A DNA stretch of 35,712 nucleotides from an uncultured Paracoccaceae bacterium (GTDB lineage Bacteria > Pseudomonadota > Alphaproteobacteria > Rhodobacterales > Rhodobacteraceae). Positions 23,627 to 32,227 of the stretch are shown piece after piece. The DNA lies in assembly GCA_937920555.1 (NCBI GenBank), contig CAKZTM010000111.1, positions 1 to 35,712 of the forward strand, in the 5' to 3' direction. Position 1 is the stretch's first letter; the number at the start of each line of letters is the position of its first letter. The position numbers and the translations under genes were made by a program. The notes under the pieces were generated by a model. It worked only from the letters and a program-made list of their open reading frames with translations. It made no database searches and was not told where the DNA came from.

Positions 23627-25759
23627 TTATTCGTCCGCCGTGTGCGAGGCTTTAAGTATGACGCTGTGAAGATCGAGCGACATATCGTCATATTCAAGAC
23701 GGATCGGCTTTGAGAAATTGAAATGGTCCTGGACTTTTTGCTGCACTTCGTCGGTCACCAGGATCGAGTTCGGCTTTGCTTCAAACCGGATGCGGGCCGC
23801 CAGATCGGCCGGCCGGCCCCATAGCTCGTAGTGGAACTGGCGTGTTCCCACAACGGCTGATGTTACGGGCCCTGCCGCAACACCGATCTTGAGACTAAGT
23901 TGTGTGCTATTTTCGGCGTTAAACTTAGTCAGCATCTTGAGTGCTGCCAACGCGAAATCCACTGTTTGGCGGGAGTGATCGAGCCGAGTGCGGGTTAGCC
24001 CGCATGCCACGATGTAGGTATTCCCAAGCGTTTTAACCGGCTCCACTTCATAGCTTTCGCCCAGATCATCCAATCGGTCCACAAGTGCGTGCAGTAGTGC
24101 CGCCGAGCTGGTCACCCCAAGATTGGCCGACATATCGTCCAACCCTTTGATCTGGAGATGTGCAATGGTTACCTGCTGTAGTTGATCCGCAACCACTTCG
24201 CCCGCCTGAAAACGTTCCGCGATTGGTCCGGGCAGGATATTCAGCAGGAGCGCTTCATTTTCTTCAGTCTTGCGTGCGATCGTGGCTGATTTTTCCCGAA
24301 TGCTGCTGACCATAGTATTAAAACTTGTTGCTAACTGACCGAATTCGTCACGGGTGTCGATGTTAATGCTCACATCATCCTGACCTGAACTCAGGCGTCT
24401 TACGCCGTCTGATAATTTCTCAATAGGGCTGACAAAATAGCGTGATATCAACATCGACAAAAGGGCTGTGATAAGAACCAACACAACACCCCAAATCAGG
24501 ATATTCCGCTGCAACACCGCAATCGGGTTGAAGGCCTCTGACGTTGCCATTTCAGAAATGATTGCCCAGTCGAGGCCCGGGATATTGAGCGGCGCGAAGG
24601 AACTGAGTACAGGTTCGCCGAGATAATTTCGCGTCAGATGAGTGCCAGAATTCCGATCAAACGCCTCAAGGACGCTATCACTCACGACGGGTAAAAACGC
24701 GTTGGTGGTGTTAAACACAGTGATGTTTTTTACGGTGTTGGGCCGGAAATTGCCCTCACCGACCTTGTCAAAAAACGTCTCCTCCTCCTCTAACAAGAGC
24801 CGCGCGTCGCTCCGCATCATTTTGTCTGATCCGACCAGATAGGATTCCCCTGTTTGCCCGAGGCCATTTTCCTCCCAAGCGCCTCCGTAAGTCATCGCAT
24901 CGTTGATTTGGGCGGCGGGAAGTTGCATCGCGAGCATGCCGATCAACTCATTCCCATCGTAAATCGGTGATCCTACAAAGGCCGCAGGCGCGCCATAAGA
25001 TGGCGTATATGGTCTAAAATCGGTGACCGTAACCTCGCCGCGCGTCGGCTCCTCGATGATCTGTTTGGCCAACACGCCAAGTCCCGAGTCCTGATATGGT
25101 CCATCCAGCAAGCTGGTTCCAAAATCAGTTTCCTTGAAGACGCTGTAGACAATACTGAGTGATTTCACATCGATCAGGAAGATGTCGTAGTAGCCGAACT
25201 CATTCGCCAAGTTCCGCATGATTGGATGATAAAAGCGATGAAAACGGCTATAGATCGTCAATTCGTCTTTGGATTGGGTCAGTTGGTCCTTTTCGCCCAG
25301 AGGATACGGGTTTTTGACGACGTAGTGATATTGAAAATAGCTCACCACCGACCGTTTGGGTTCAAACATGATCGGCATGGGCGTATCTTCGGCCGCCTCT
25401 GCCAATTTGTCAGAAAACGCTTTGCTGTAGAACTGGCTCACTTCTGCGTTTTGCTGCTCGTCAAGAGAGCGGTGCAGGCCAACCCCGTATCCAGTCTTGA
25501 ACTGCTTCATGGCGTTGACGATCATGCGATCTTCGGCAAGTGTCCGGGTTTGGCTGAAAATCCGATCAAAATAGGTCTCAATTTGATAGGCCTGAGACGC
25601 GCGTATGCTGGTGAGCTGATTGGTTATCGACTGCCTTAAAGCGTCGCGACCGTTGGTCCAGCCAAGGATGCCGATGATAAAACTTGATGTCAAAGTGACC
25701 AGCACAAGAAGAAGGCTCAATCTTGATTTCAAGCTGATGTTATTGAGGATGCGCGCCAA
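23627..25759 (-). CDS. dCache-HAMP receptor with degenerate class III nucleotide cyclase domain
   Basis: This protein of about 710 residues has membrane segments at about 14-33 and 418-440 flanking a large periplasmic dCache-type sensor. A HAMP domain (about 440-492), the cyclase-linked helix LLLNILPGPIAERFQAGE and a class III cyclase fold (about 527-690) follow. Key residues are changed. The first metal Asp (FADIxGF position) is Gln536 in AHLQIKGL, the second (GDxY) is Asn580 in KTLGNTY, and the transition-state Asn is Asp652 in RPADLAAR, while Arg656 remains. Classical two-metal catalysis is therefore unlikely. The start is uncertain: no ATG exists near the N-terminus. TTG 25759 is chosen because GGAG lies eight bases before it; the frame extends to a TTG at 25864. 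Confidence 0.88.
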   Translation of the reverse strand: MARILNNISLKSRLSLLLVLVTLTSSFIIGILGWTNGRDALRQSITNQLTSIRASQAYQIETYFDRIFSQTRTLAEDRMIVNAMKQFKTGYGVGLHRSLDEQQNAEVSQFYSKAFSDKLAEAAEDTPMPIMFEPKRSVVSYFQYHYVVKNPYPLGEKDQLTQSKDELTIYSRFHRFYHPIMRNLANEFGYYDIFLIDVKSLSIVYSVFKETDFGTSLLDGPYQDSGLGVLAKQIIEEPTRGEVTVTDFRPYTPSYGAPAAFVGSPIYDGNELIGMLAMQLPAAQINDAMTYGGAWEENGLGQTGESYLVGSDKMMRSDARLLLEEEETFFDKVGEGNFRPNTVKNITVFNTTNAFLPVVSDSVLEAFDRNSGTHLTRNYLGEPVLSSFAPLNIPGLDWAIISEMATSEAFNPIAVLQRNILIWGVVLVLITALLSMLISRYFVSPIEKLSDGVRRLSSGQDDVSINIDTRDEFGQLATSFNTMVSSIREKSATIARKTEENEALLLNILPGPIAERFQAGEVVADQLQQVTIAHLQIKGLDDMSANLGVTSSAALLHALVDRLDDLGESYEVEPVKTLGNTYIVACGLTRTRLDHSRQTVDFALAALKMLTKFNAENSTQLSLKIGVAAGPVTSAVVGTRQFHYELWGRPADLAARIRFEAKPNSILVTDEVQQKVQDHFNFSKPIRLEYDDMSLDLHSVILKASHTADE

Positions 25760-25949
25760 TATCTGATCTCCGATTTCTAGTCCAAGTGCCGGCAAAACAC
25801 AGTACGAAGTCGCAGTGCATCCTTCGTGCAGGTAAAGGTAATAAATCGGAAATTGCAAGTACAACGGGGCTGCTGATGAACAACATCATCGACACCTTTC
25901 GGTCCATCACAAACAAATGGGCAACGCCCATTGGGGTGACAAAGGTCTC

Positions 25950-25963
25950 TGTGACCGATAACA
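25950..25963 (+). promoter_or_regulatory. LacI-type operator before the regulator gene
   Basis: TGTGACCGATAACA differs by one base from the two sites before the ABC transporter operon (TGTGACCGGTAACA and its complement). It ends seven bases before the regulator ATG, so autorepression is likely. It also lies in the divergent region facing the cyclase gene, whose control it might affect. Confidence 0.7.
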
Positions 25964-25970
25964 CTTCGCC

Positions 25971-27008
25971 ATGTCATCTGAATCAAGCTACCCTAATCGG
26001 CAACCGACGATAACGATGCGCGACGTTGCACGCGCTGCGGGTGTGTCGCGGATGACGGTTAGTCGGGCTCTTAAAAAAGACAGTCCGATCTCGCAGAAAA
26101 CCCGGGAGCACATTCTCAAAGTTGTCCGGGAGATGAACTATGTCCCGGACCAAATGGCGGGTAGCCTAAGTACAAAACGTTCCGGCTTTGTTGCAGTGCT
26201 GGTTCCGTCCCTGAACAACCTGCACTTTGCTGAGACGGTGCAGGCCTTGACTGAAGAGCTGGAAAAACTCGATCAGCAAATCTTGCTGGGACATACTGAC
26301 TATTCGCAGGAACGCGAAGAACGATTGGTTGAGGACATGTTGAAACGTCGCCCAGAGGCGATTGTTTTGTCTTATGACGGTCATTCGCCGCGTACGATTG
26401 CACTTTTAACCAAGGCCCAAATACCGGTTATTGAATTATGGGAGCGACCGCCGACACCGATTGGTCATGCAATAGGTTTCTCGAACTCAAAGGCTGCCTT
26501 TGAAATGACCCAGGCATTGATTGCCAAAGGTTATCGAAACATCACTTTTCTTGGCGAGGCGGACGACTGTTGGACACGCGGTGCGGCGCGGAGGAAAGGG
26601 TATCTGGACGCCATGCGCGGTGCGGGCTTATCAACGGATTTTGTGATGGAGATTGGCAAGCCGCCACTTTCTATCGAAGACGGTGCAGCCGCTACTAAGC
26701 GCTTGCTGGAGGACTTTCCCAGCACGGATTGTGTTTTCTGCGTTTCTGACGCACCCGCATTTGGTGTTTTGTCTTCCTTGGTGGCCATGGGCAAATCTGT
26801 TCCTGATGACATTGGGGTGGTAGGATTTGGTAATTTTGAAGTGTCGCGTTTCGCAACACCGACGATCACCACTGTTTCGGTGGACCCAAAAACAATCGGA
26901 CGGGAAACGGGGCAGCTGATCGGAAAGCTGCTGTCGTCAGATGCTGTGCTGAGTCGAAATCTCGTCTCGGTTCCTGTTAACCTGACCTTCCGCGGCAGCA
27001 CTAAGTAG
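25971..27008 (+). CDS. LacI-family transcriptional regulator of the sugar ABC operon
   Basis: This 345-residue regulator has the N-terminal LacI helix-turn-helix (TITMRDVARAAGVSRMTVSRALKK split across residues 13-36), a hinge near 60, and a periplasmic-binding-like effector domain ending RFATPTITTVSVDPKTIG. The GntR-like subfamily is suggested by the HTH sequence and by the gluconolactonase-like gene downstream. It should bind 14-bp sites of the TGTGACCGGTAACA type seen before its own gene and, as an inverted pair, before the ABC ATPase gene, and release them when a sugar or sugar acid binds. The ATG at 25971 has no strong ribosome site. Confidence 0.92.
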   Translation: MSSESSYPNRQPTITMRDVARAAGVSRMTVSRALKKDSPISQKTREHILKVVREMNYVPDQMAGSLSTKRSGFVAVLVPSLNNLHFAETVQALTEELEKLDQQILLGHTDYSQEREERLVEDMLKRRPEAIVLSYDGHSPRTIALLTKAQIPVIELWERPPTPIGHAIGFSNSKAAFEMTQALIAKGYRNITFLGEADDCWTRGAARRKGYLDAMRGAGLSTDFVMEIGKPPLSIEDGAAATKRLLEDFPSTDCVFCVSDAPAFGVLSSLVAMGKSVPDDIGVVGFGNFEVSRFATPTITTVSVDPKTIGRETGQLIGKLLSSDAVLSRNLVSVPVNLTFRGSTK

Positions 27009-27053
27009 CTCAACCTAATATTTTCAATATGTTAGCGAGATTATTCCCTCTTG

Positions 27054-27089
27054 TGTTACCGGTCACATGCTATATTGTGACCGGTAACA
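27054..27089 (+). promoter_or_regulatory. Paired LacI-type operators over the ABC operon promoter
   Basis: TGTTACCGGTCACA (27054-27067) and TGTGACCGGTAACA (27076-27089) are exact reverse complements, and each is itself a near-palindrome around ACCGGT. Their centres are 22 bp apart, about two helical turns, so two dimers could bind on the same face. TATATT (27071-27076) lies between them as a possible -10. The ATPase start is 18 bp downstream. Confidence 0.8.
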
Positions 27090-27107
27090 ATTCTAAGTAG
27101 AGCCCCA

Positions 27108-28196
27108 ATGCCGAAAATTCGACTAGAAAACTTAATCAAGCGATATGGAAATGTCGAAGTGCTGCACGGCATCGACCTTGAGATGGCTGACAACGAATTT
27201 ACGGTTCTTGTGGGCCCCTCCGGCTGTGGGAAATCGACAACGCTGCGCATGATTGCGGGTTTAGAAGATGTCTCCGAGGGAGAAATCTATGTCGATGAGA
27301 AACCGATCAGCCATCTCGAACCGAAAGATCGCGACCTCGCGATGGTGTTTCAGGACTACGCGCTTTATCCCCATATGAACGTCGCCCAGAACATCTCGTT
27401 TGCGCTGCGTTTGGCCAAACGCCCAAAGAGCGAAATAGAGAGCAAAGTTCGCGATGTCGCAGCGACAGTTGGGTTAACAGAATTTCTGGATCGTAAGCCG
27501 GGTGCTCTATCTGGAGGGCAACGGCAGCGGGTGGCTATGGCGCGGGCTCTCGCCAAAGACAGCAGCATGTTTTTGTTCGATGAGCCGCTTTCTAACCTAG
27601 ACGCAAAACTGCGCGGACAGATGCGGGCTGAGCTGGCACTGATGAGCCAGCGGGTTCAAAAGAACATGATTTATGTCACCCACGACCAGATCGAAGCCAT
27701 GACCTTGGCTGACCGAATTGTTGTGATGCATGGTGGCTACATCCAACAACAAGGGACGCCTAAAGAGCTTTTTCAAAGGCCGGTAAACAAGTTTGTGGCT
27801 GGCTTTTTGGGAATGCCACCCATGAACTTCCTAGAGGGTGTGATCGAAGAAAGGTCAAATGGGGTCTATGTCAAAGGAGATGGGTTTGACTTGCGTCTGG
27901 AGCCAGAAAAAGCCGCAGGCGCTAAGTCACATTCTTCAAAAGAGGTGACGTTAGGTATTCGTCCCTCTGACCTAAAGTACGATCCTGATGTGGCAGCAGA
28001 AGACGCACTTCAACTTGATATCATGGTTTCGGAATATATCGGCGCGCAATCGGTGCTGTTGTGCCAGTGCGGGTCAGCCAAGGTCATGGTCGAGCTGAAC
28101 TCAGACGTGCCCGTGTCTTTTGGGCAATCACTGACATTTGCGGTCAATACAAACGGGGTTCACCTGTTCGACCGCCAAAGCGAGGTCGCTTTGTAG
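27108..28196 (+). CDS. Carbohydrate ABC transporter ATP-binding protein (MalK/UgpC type)
   Basis: This 362-residue ATPase has Walker A GPSGCGKST (36-44), Q-loop Gln82, signature LSGGQ (134-138), Walker B MFLFDEP (154-160) and the switch His192 in THDQ. The C-terminal part (about 230-355) is the TOBE-type regulatory domain of the MalK/UgpC group. It powers the two permeases encoded downstream. It is the first gene after the paired operators, so the whole cluster is probably under LacI-type control. Here the ATPase gene leads the operon, ahead of the binding protein. Confidence 0.95.
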   Translation: MPKIRLENLIKRYGNVEVLHGIDLEMADNEFTVLVGPSGCGKSTTLRMIAGLEDVSEGEIYVDEKPISHLEPKDRDLAMVFQDYALYPHMNVAQNISFALRLAKRPKSEIESKVRDVAATVGLTEFLDRKPGALSGGQRQRVAMARALAKDSSMFLFDEPLSNLDAKLRGQMRAELALMSQRVQKNMIYVTHDQIEAMTLADRIVVMHGGYIQQQGTPKELFQRPVNKFVAGFLGMPPMNFLEGVIEERSNGVYVKGDGFDLRLEPEKAAGAKSHSSKEVTLGIRPSDLKYDPDVAAEDALQLDIMVSEYIGAQSVLLCQCGSAKVMVELNSDVPVSFGQSLTFAVNTNGVHLFDRQSEVAL

Positions 28197-28230
28197 CGGC
28201 TGTAATACTCAACATCTACGGGAGGAAAAG

Positions 28231-29571
28231 ATGTTTAATATCTTGAAACAAACAGCACTTGGCATCGGCGTGGCAACGCTGATGGCATCAACGGCAATCG
28301 CCGATGGTCACAGCGGGCCTTATGCGCCCTATGCGGATACGACGTTGGTGGTGAATTTCCCCGCGCATCCCCACTATGATGCCGTGATGAAAATCCTGCC
28401 AGAGTTCACGAAAGAAACTGGTATCGAAGTTGAAGTCGATCAATTGCCTTACTTGAAAATGCGAGAGCGTCAAACGCTGGAACTCGCGCAGGAAGAGGGT
28501 GAATACGATCTGATCGCGTATGTGGTTTTCTCAAAAGCTGATTATGTTTATGCGGATCAGTTGGAAAATCTGGCCAAGTATTTCATGAACCCACGTCTTT
28601 CCGATCCGAGCTATGATGCCGCCGATCTGATCGACGGGTATGTCTACAATATTGGTTTTGCCGGTGGTGATCGCGGCTATCTTGAAGGTGCCACAGGTTC
28701 GCTTTTCGGAATTCCCTACGGTTCAGAGACATCCGTATTGGGCTATCGCAAGGATATCTTTGAAAAGCATGGGCTTGAGGTTCCTGAAACCTACGAAGAA
28801 ATGCTGGCGCTTGCCTGCCAGATCCCTGAGTTGGAGCCAGGTATGGGCGGCCTGTCGTCACGTGCGGCCTCTGGCCACCACGCGGCACATGCGTTCTTGT
28901 TGCACCTCAACCCATTGGGCGGCGCAATCTTTGATGACGAGTGGAATCCCGTTGTGAACAATGCAGCTGGTGTTCAAGCTGCTGAGGCTCTCAAGACGAT
29001 CGTAGATTGCGGCCCTGAAGGTGCCGTGAACTTCGGTTTTGGTGAGGCGCTGGGGTCATTTTTGAATGGTGACACGGCAATGTTCCTCGATACCACAGTT
29101 GTTGCAGGTCAAATAGATGATCCGGATAAAAGTAAGGTTGTTGGAAAAGTCGGTTGGGCACTGCACCCAATGGGCACAGAGCGTGCGAGCCAGACTGGCG
29201 GTTTTGGAATTGGTATTCCGGCCAATGCAGAAAACAAAGATGCCGCATTCCTGCTGATGCAGTGGTTGACGTCCAAACAGGGCGACAAGTTGGTGGCTTT
29301 GGCTGGTGGTAACCCGTCGCGGTTCTCAACCCACGCGGACGCGGACGTGAACGCAAAGTTCCCACATATGGCGACCTTTGGTGAGGCTCTGGCCTATGCT
29401 GATCCTGACTGGCGTCCGATCATCCCGGTTTGGGGTAAGATCAACGCTGATTTGGGAACCACCTTGTCCAAAGTTCTGACTGAAGGTCTCGACATCCAGG
29501 AAGCATTGGACGGCGTGGCTGAGCGGTCGAAAGCGGTTATGGAAGAGGCCGGCTACTACACCTGGAACTAA
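28231..29571 (+). CDS. Carbohydrate ABC transporter substrate-binding protein
   Basis: This 446-residue protein has a Sec signal peptide (KQTALGIGVATLMASTAIA, cleavage near ADG) and a family-1 (UgpB/MalE-like) binding fold: LVVNFPAHPHYDAVM, FGIPYGSETSVLGYRKDIFE and GGFGIGIPANAENKDAAFLL. It should capture a sugar or sugar derivative in the periplasm for the permeases. ATG 28231 follows GGAGG by six bases; a longer frame from 28138 overlaps the ATPase gene and lacks the signal. Two Cys residues (in ALACQIPEL and IVDCGPEG) could form a disulphide. The sugar cannot be named from sequence. Confidence 0.93.
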   Translation: MFNILKQTALGIGVATLMASTAIADGHSGPYAPYADTTLVVNFPAHPHYDAVMKILPEFTKETGIEVEVDQLPYLKMRERQTLELAQEEGEYDLIAYVVFSKADYVYADQLENLAKYFMNPRLSDPSYDAADLIDGYVYNIGFAGGDRGYLEGATGSLFGIPYGSETSVLGYRKDIFEKHGLEVPETYEEMLALACQIPELEPGMGGLSSRAASGHHAAHAFLLHLNPLGGAIFDDEWNPVVNNAAGVQAAEALKTIVDCGPEGAVNFGFGEALGSFLNGDTAMFLDTTVVAGQIDDPDKSKVVGKVGWALHPMGTERASQTGGFGIGIPANAENKDAAFLLMQWLTSKQGDKLVALAGGNPSRFSTHADADVNAKFPHMATFGEALAYADPDWRPIIPVWGKINADLGTTLSKVLTEGLDIQEALDGVAERSKAVMEEAGYYTWN

Positions 29572-29574
29572 TCC

Positions 29575-29624
29575 GGCATTTCTATGCCGTCGAGGCGCGC
29601 CGCAAGAGAGTGATGCGCCTCGGC
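29575..29624 (+). other. Tandem stem-loops between binding-protein and permease genes
   Basis: GGCAT/ATGCC with loop TTCT (29575-29588) is followed by CGAGGCGC/GCGCCTCG (29591-29598 and 29615-29622). No T-run follows. Such structures between a binding-protein gene and its permease genes usually stabilise the upstream mRNA or cut down read-through, giving more binding protein than permease. Confidence 0.55.
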
Positions 29625-29655
29625 ACTTTAACCTCCGTCTTGAAAGATCCCTTCG

Positions 29656-30567
29656 ATGCGACGTTCAGTGGCCAATCGCCTGACCCCCTACATGTTTCTA
29701 GCACCTGCTGCTGTCATCATGGCGATCGCATTGCTTTACCCGTTGGGATACATGATTTGGGGAAGCTTCCGAGATTGGAACCCGAGCCAAACGATTGGTG
29801 AAGCCGAGTTCGTTGGCCTTAAGAACTACGTCACACTTTGGAATGACCCCAACTTTCATGAAAGTCTGGGCGTTACTTTGAAATTCGCTTTCTTCGTTGT
29901 TTCTTTTGAGATGGTGATTGGTGTCGGGCTCGCTCTGTTACTGGATCGCGATATTCGCGGCATGTCGGTTCTGCGCACTTTATTTATTCTGCCGATGATG
30001 ATTGCCCCTGTCGTTGTTGGCCTGATGTGGCGGTATATGTATCACCCAACCGTTGGCACTTTTAATCGGTTCCTTGAGGACATTGGCCTGCCATCAGTGG
30101 ATTGGCTGGGGCAACATGCGCTTATGTCGATTATCATTGCGGATATTTGGCAGTGGACGCCGTTCATTTTCATTTTGTCTTTGGCCGCCCTACAGTCTTT
30201 GCCGAGTTCGGCACTGGAGGCGGCCCGCATCGATGGCGCAACCGGATGGCAGCAAATTGTGCACATCAAATTACCCCTGATGATGCCTGTCCTGATCGTG
30301 ACCGCACTTCTGCGATTAATTGATGCCTTCAAAGTACTCGAAGTGATCCTTGTGATGACCCAAGGCGGGCCGGGTCTTTCCACAGAAATCTTGGCACTTC
30401 GTATCTCGCGTACGGCGACTGAATTCCGTGAGTTAGGCGTCGCGGCTGCGATGTCGAATTATCTATTGATGCTTCTTTTACTGCTGACGGTTGCGATGTT
30501 TGCATTCAACAGGTTGCAGGAAATCCGGGCTGCGAGAACTCGTGCCGCTGCTGAGGAGGGCGTATAA
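29656..30567 (+). CDS. Sugar ABC transporter permease 1 (MalF-like)
   Basis: This 303-residue protein with six membrane segments starts RLTPYMFLAPAAVIMAIALL and carries the EAA loop LEAARIDGATGWQQIVHIKL that docks on the ATPase. The TQGGPGLSTE region is typical of the MalF/UgpA branch. It is separated from the binding-protein gene by an 84-bp gap with stem-loops, and its stop overlaps the next start (TAATG). Confidence 0.94.
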   Translation: MRRSVANRLTPYMFLAPAAVIMAIALLYPLGYMIWGSFRDWNPSQTIGEAEFVGLKNYVTLWNDPNFHESLGVTLKFAFFVVSFEMVIGVGLALLLDRDIRGMSVLRTLFILPMMIAPVVVGLMWRYMYHPTVGTFNRFLEDIGLPSVDWLGQHALMSIIIADIWQWTPFIFILSLAALQSLPSSALEAARIDGATGWQQIVHIKLPLMMPVLIVTALLRLIDAFKVLEVILVMTQGGPGLSTEILALRISRTATEFRELGVAAAMSNYLLMLLLLLTVAMFAFNRLQEIRAARTRAAAEEGV

Positions 30568-31502
30568 TGGCTCAGTCAAACACCCGTCAAAACCCCGCCT
30601 TCTACGCAGTGATTTCTGTCCTTGTGATCATGGCAATCGGGCCGGTGCTGCTGATGTTCGTCAATTCGTTCAAACTGGATGTGGACATTATCTCGGGCAG
30701 TTCTGGATTGGTGTTCTTACCAACGATCCAAAATTACGAAAAGGCATTGTGTGATGTATTGTGGTACCAGCCTGATCATGTTGATTTCTGCTCTCTGAAG
30801 TTTGGTGGCGCCTTTATCAACTCGCTGATCATTGCATTGATCTCGACTATCCTGACGCTCGTCATAGGCTGCATGGCAGCCTATGCACTGGTGCGTTTTC
30901 GGTTCATGGGACGGGACACAGTGTCGATGTCGACATTGATGGTGCGTATGGTTCCGCCGGCTGTTCTACTTGTGCCGGTTTTTGGCCTTTGGAATAATGA
31001 GTTTTGTCTCGACAAGGATGGCCTGATCGGAGGCGCGATCCGGGAAATGGTCGGTGGTCGTGGTGATGTTTGTCTGGCGGGCACGCATTCTGGGATTATT
31101 CTGATTTATGTTGCCATGAACCTGCCATTCGTAATCTGGATCCTACAGAGCTTTATCGTTCAGGTGCCGCGTTCCTTGGAAGAGGCCGCTCGCGTGGATG
31201 GGGCCGGGCCGTTTCAGGTTTTTTTCAAAGTTGTTTTGCCCCTGATAAAACCCGGACTTGCAGCGGCAGCAATCTTTACCTTCCGTATCGCTTGGAACGA
31301 ATATCTGCTGGCCTCGGCCCTGTCTGATCGGGACACCAAGACCGTGCCGATCCTGATCGTCAACAACATGTCTGAATTCAACGTCGAATGGGGGGTCATT
31401 ATGGCCACAGGGATGCTGCTTGCGATCCCACCAATCATCTTCACACTCTTTGCCTCACGTCAGATTATCACTGGCATGACCGCAGGGGCGGTTAAGGGCT
31501 AA
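30567..31502 (+). CDS. Sugar ABC transporter permease 2 (MalG-like) with Cys-bearing inserts
   Basis: This 311-residue protein pairs with the permease upstream; GAGGAGGG precedes its ATG. The EAA loop reads LEEAARVDGAGPFQVFFKVV. It is longer than usual in two extracytoplasmic loops. One holds Cys62 and Cys75 (CDVLWYQPDHVDFC); the other, after FGLWNNE, adds about 20 residues with Cys147 and Cys169. In each loop the pair could form a disulphide on the periplasmic side. The core membrane segments look normal. Its stop overlaps the next start (TAATG). Confidence 0.92.
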   Translation: MAQSNTRQNPAFYAVISVLVIMAIGPVLLMFVNSFKLDVDIISGSSGLVFLPTIQNYEKALCDVLWYQPDHVDFCSLKFGGAFINSLIIALISTILTLVIGCMAAYALVRFRFMGRDTVSMSTLMVRMVPPAVLLVPVFGLWNNEFCLDKDGLIGGAIREMVGGRGDVCLAGTHSGIILIYVAMNLPFVIWILQSFIVQVPRSLEEAARVDGAGPFQVFFKVVLPLIKPGLAAAAIFTFRIAWNEYLLASALSDRDTKTVPILIVNNMSEFNVEWGVIMATGMLLAIPPIIFTLFASRQIITGMTAGAVKG

Positions 31503-32227
31503 TGATTGACTGGCTGTTTTCACCGATCGATCCGTTGCGCATGCATGAGGTCGGATATGCTATCTCATGGCATGCGCGGCTGATGGTTCTTGGATGGGGG
31601 GTGCTGGCCCCATTGGCAGTTCTGATGGCGCGCTACTTTAAGGTCTTGCCGGGCCAGGACTGGCCGCAGGAACTGGACAATCAGCTTTGGTGGCGCAGTC
31701 ATTGGATAGGGCATAGTGCCGTATTTTTGTTGTCGGGTGTTGGATTTGTATTGGTTCTGCCAACAGATTTCAGCGCAATGAGCCTTCACAATTGGTTGGG
31801 CTACGGGCTGTTGTTTGGTGTTGTGGTTCAGGTAGCGCTCGGTCTGTTTCGGGGTAATAAGGGCGGGCCAACGGCACCACAGGCGGATGGTTCATTGCGC
31901 GGCCACCACTATGACATGACGCCGTGGCGCCGAACGTTTGAGGCGCTGCATAAATCGCTTGGCTACTGCCTTCTTATTCTTGCGGCTCTTACCATTTTGC
32001 TTGGCCTTTGGAAGGCGAATGGTCCGGTCTGGATGTGGTTGGCACTCATCGTCTGGTGGGCCGGGCTGATCGTGGCATCTATCGTGATGCAAAGACGCGG
32101 AATGGCAATAGATACCTATCAAGCCATTTGGGGTGTTGACCCTGCGCATCCCGGGAACACGGCAAAACAACCGGGTTGGGGCGTCAGGCGGATAACGCAA
32201 GGAGACACGCGTGTTCGGAGAGATTGA
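31502..32227 (+). CDS. Cytochrome b561-like membrane haem protein
   Basis: This 241-residue protein has about five or six membrane segments and the b561-type opening SWHARLMVLGWGVLAPLAVL. Candidate haem ligands are His24, His67 or His71, His96 (SLHNWLGYG) and His150 (ALHKSLGYC), spaced as in two-haem b561 proteins that pass electrons across the membrane. It is translationally coupled to the permease gene and overlaps the gluconolactonase-like gene, so it belongs to the sugar operon. A role as electron acceptor for a periplasmic sugar dehydrogenase is possible, but none is encoded in the window. A cytochrome in an ABC sugar operon is uncommon. Confidence 0.82.
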   Translation: MIDWLFSPIDPLRMHEVGYAISWHARLMVLGWGVLAPLAVLMARYFKVLPGQDWPQELDNQLWWRSHWIGHSAVFLLSGVGFVLVLPTDFSAMSLHNWLGYGLLFGVVVQVALGLFRGNKGGPTAPQADGSLRGHHYDMTPWRRTFEALHKSLGYCLLILAALTILLGLWKANGPVWMWLALIVWWAGLIVASIVMQRRGMAIDTYQAIWGVDPAHPGNTAKQPGWGVRRITQGDTRVRRD

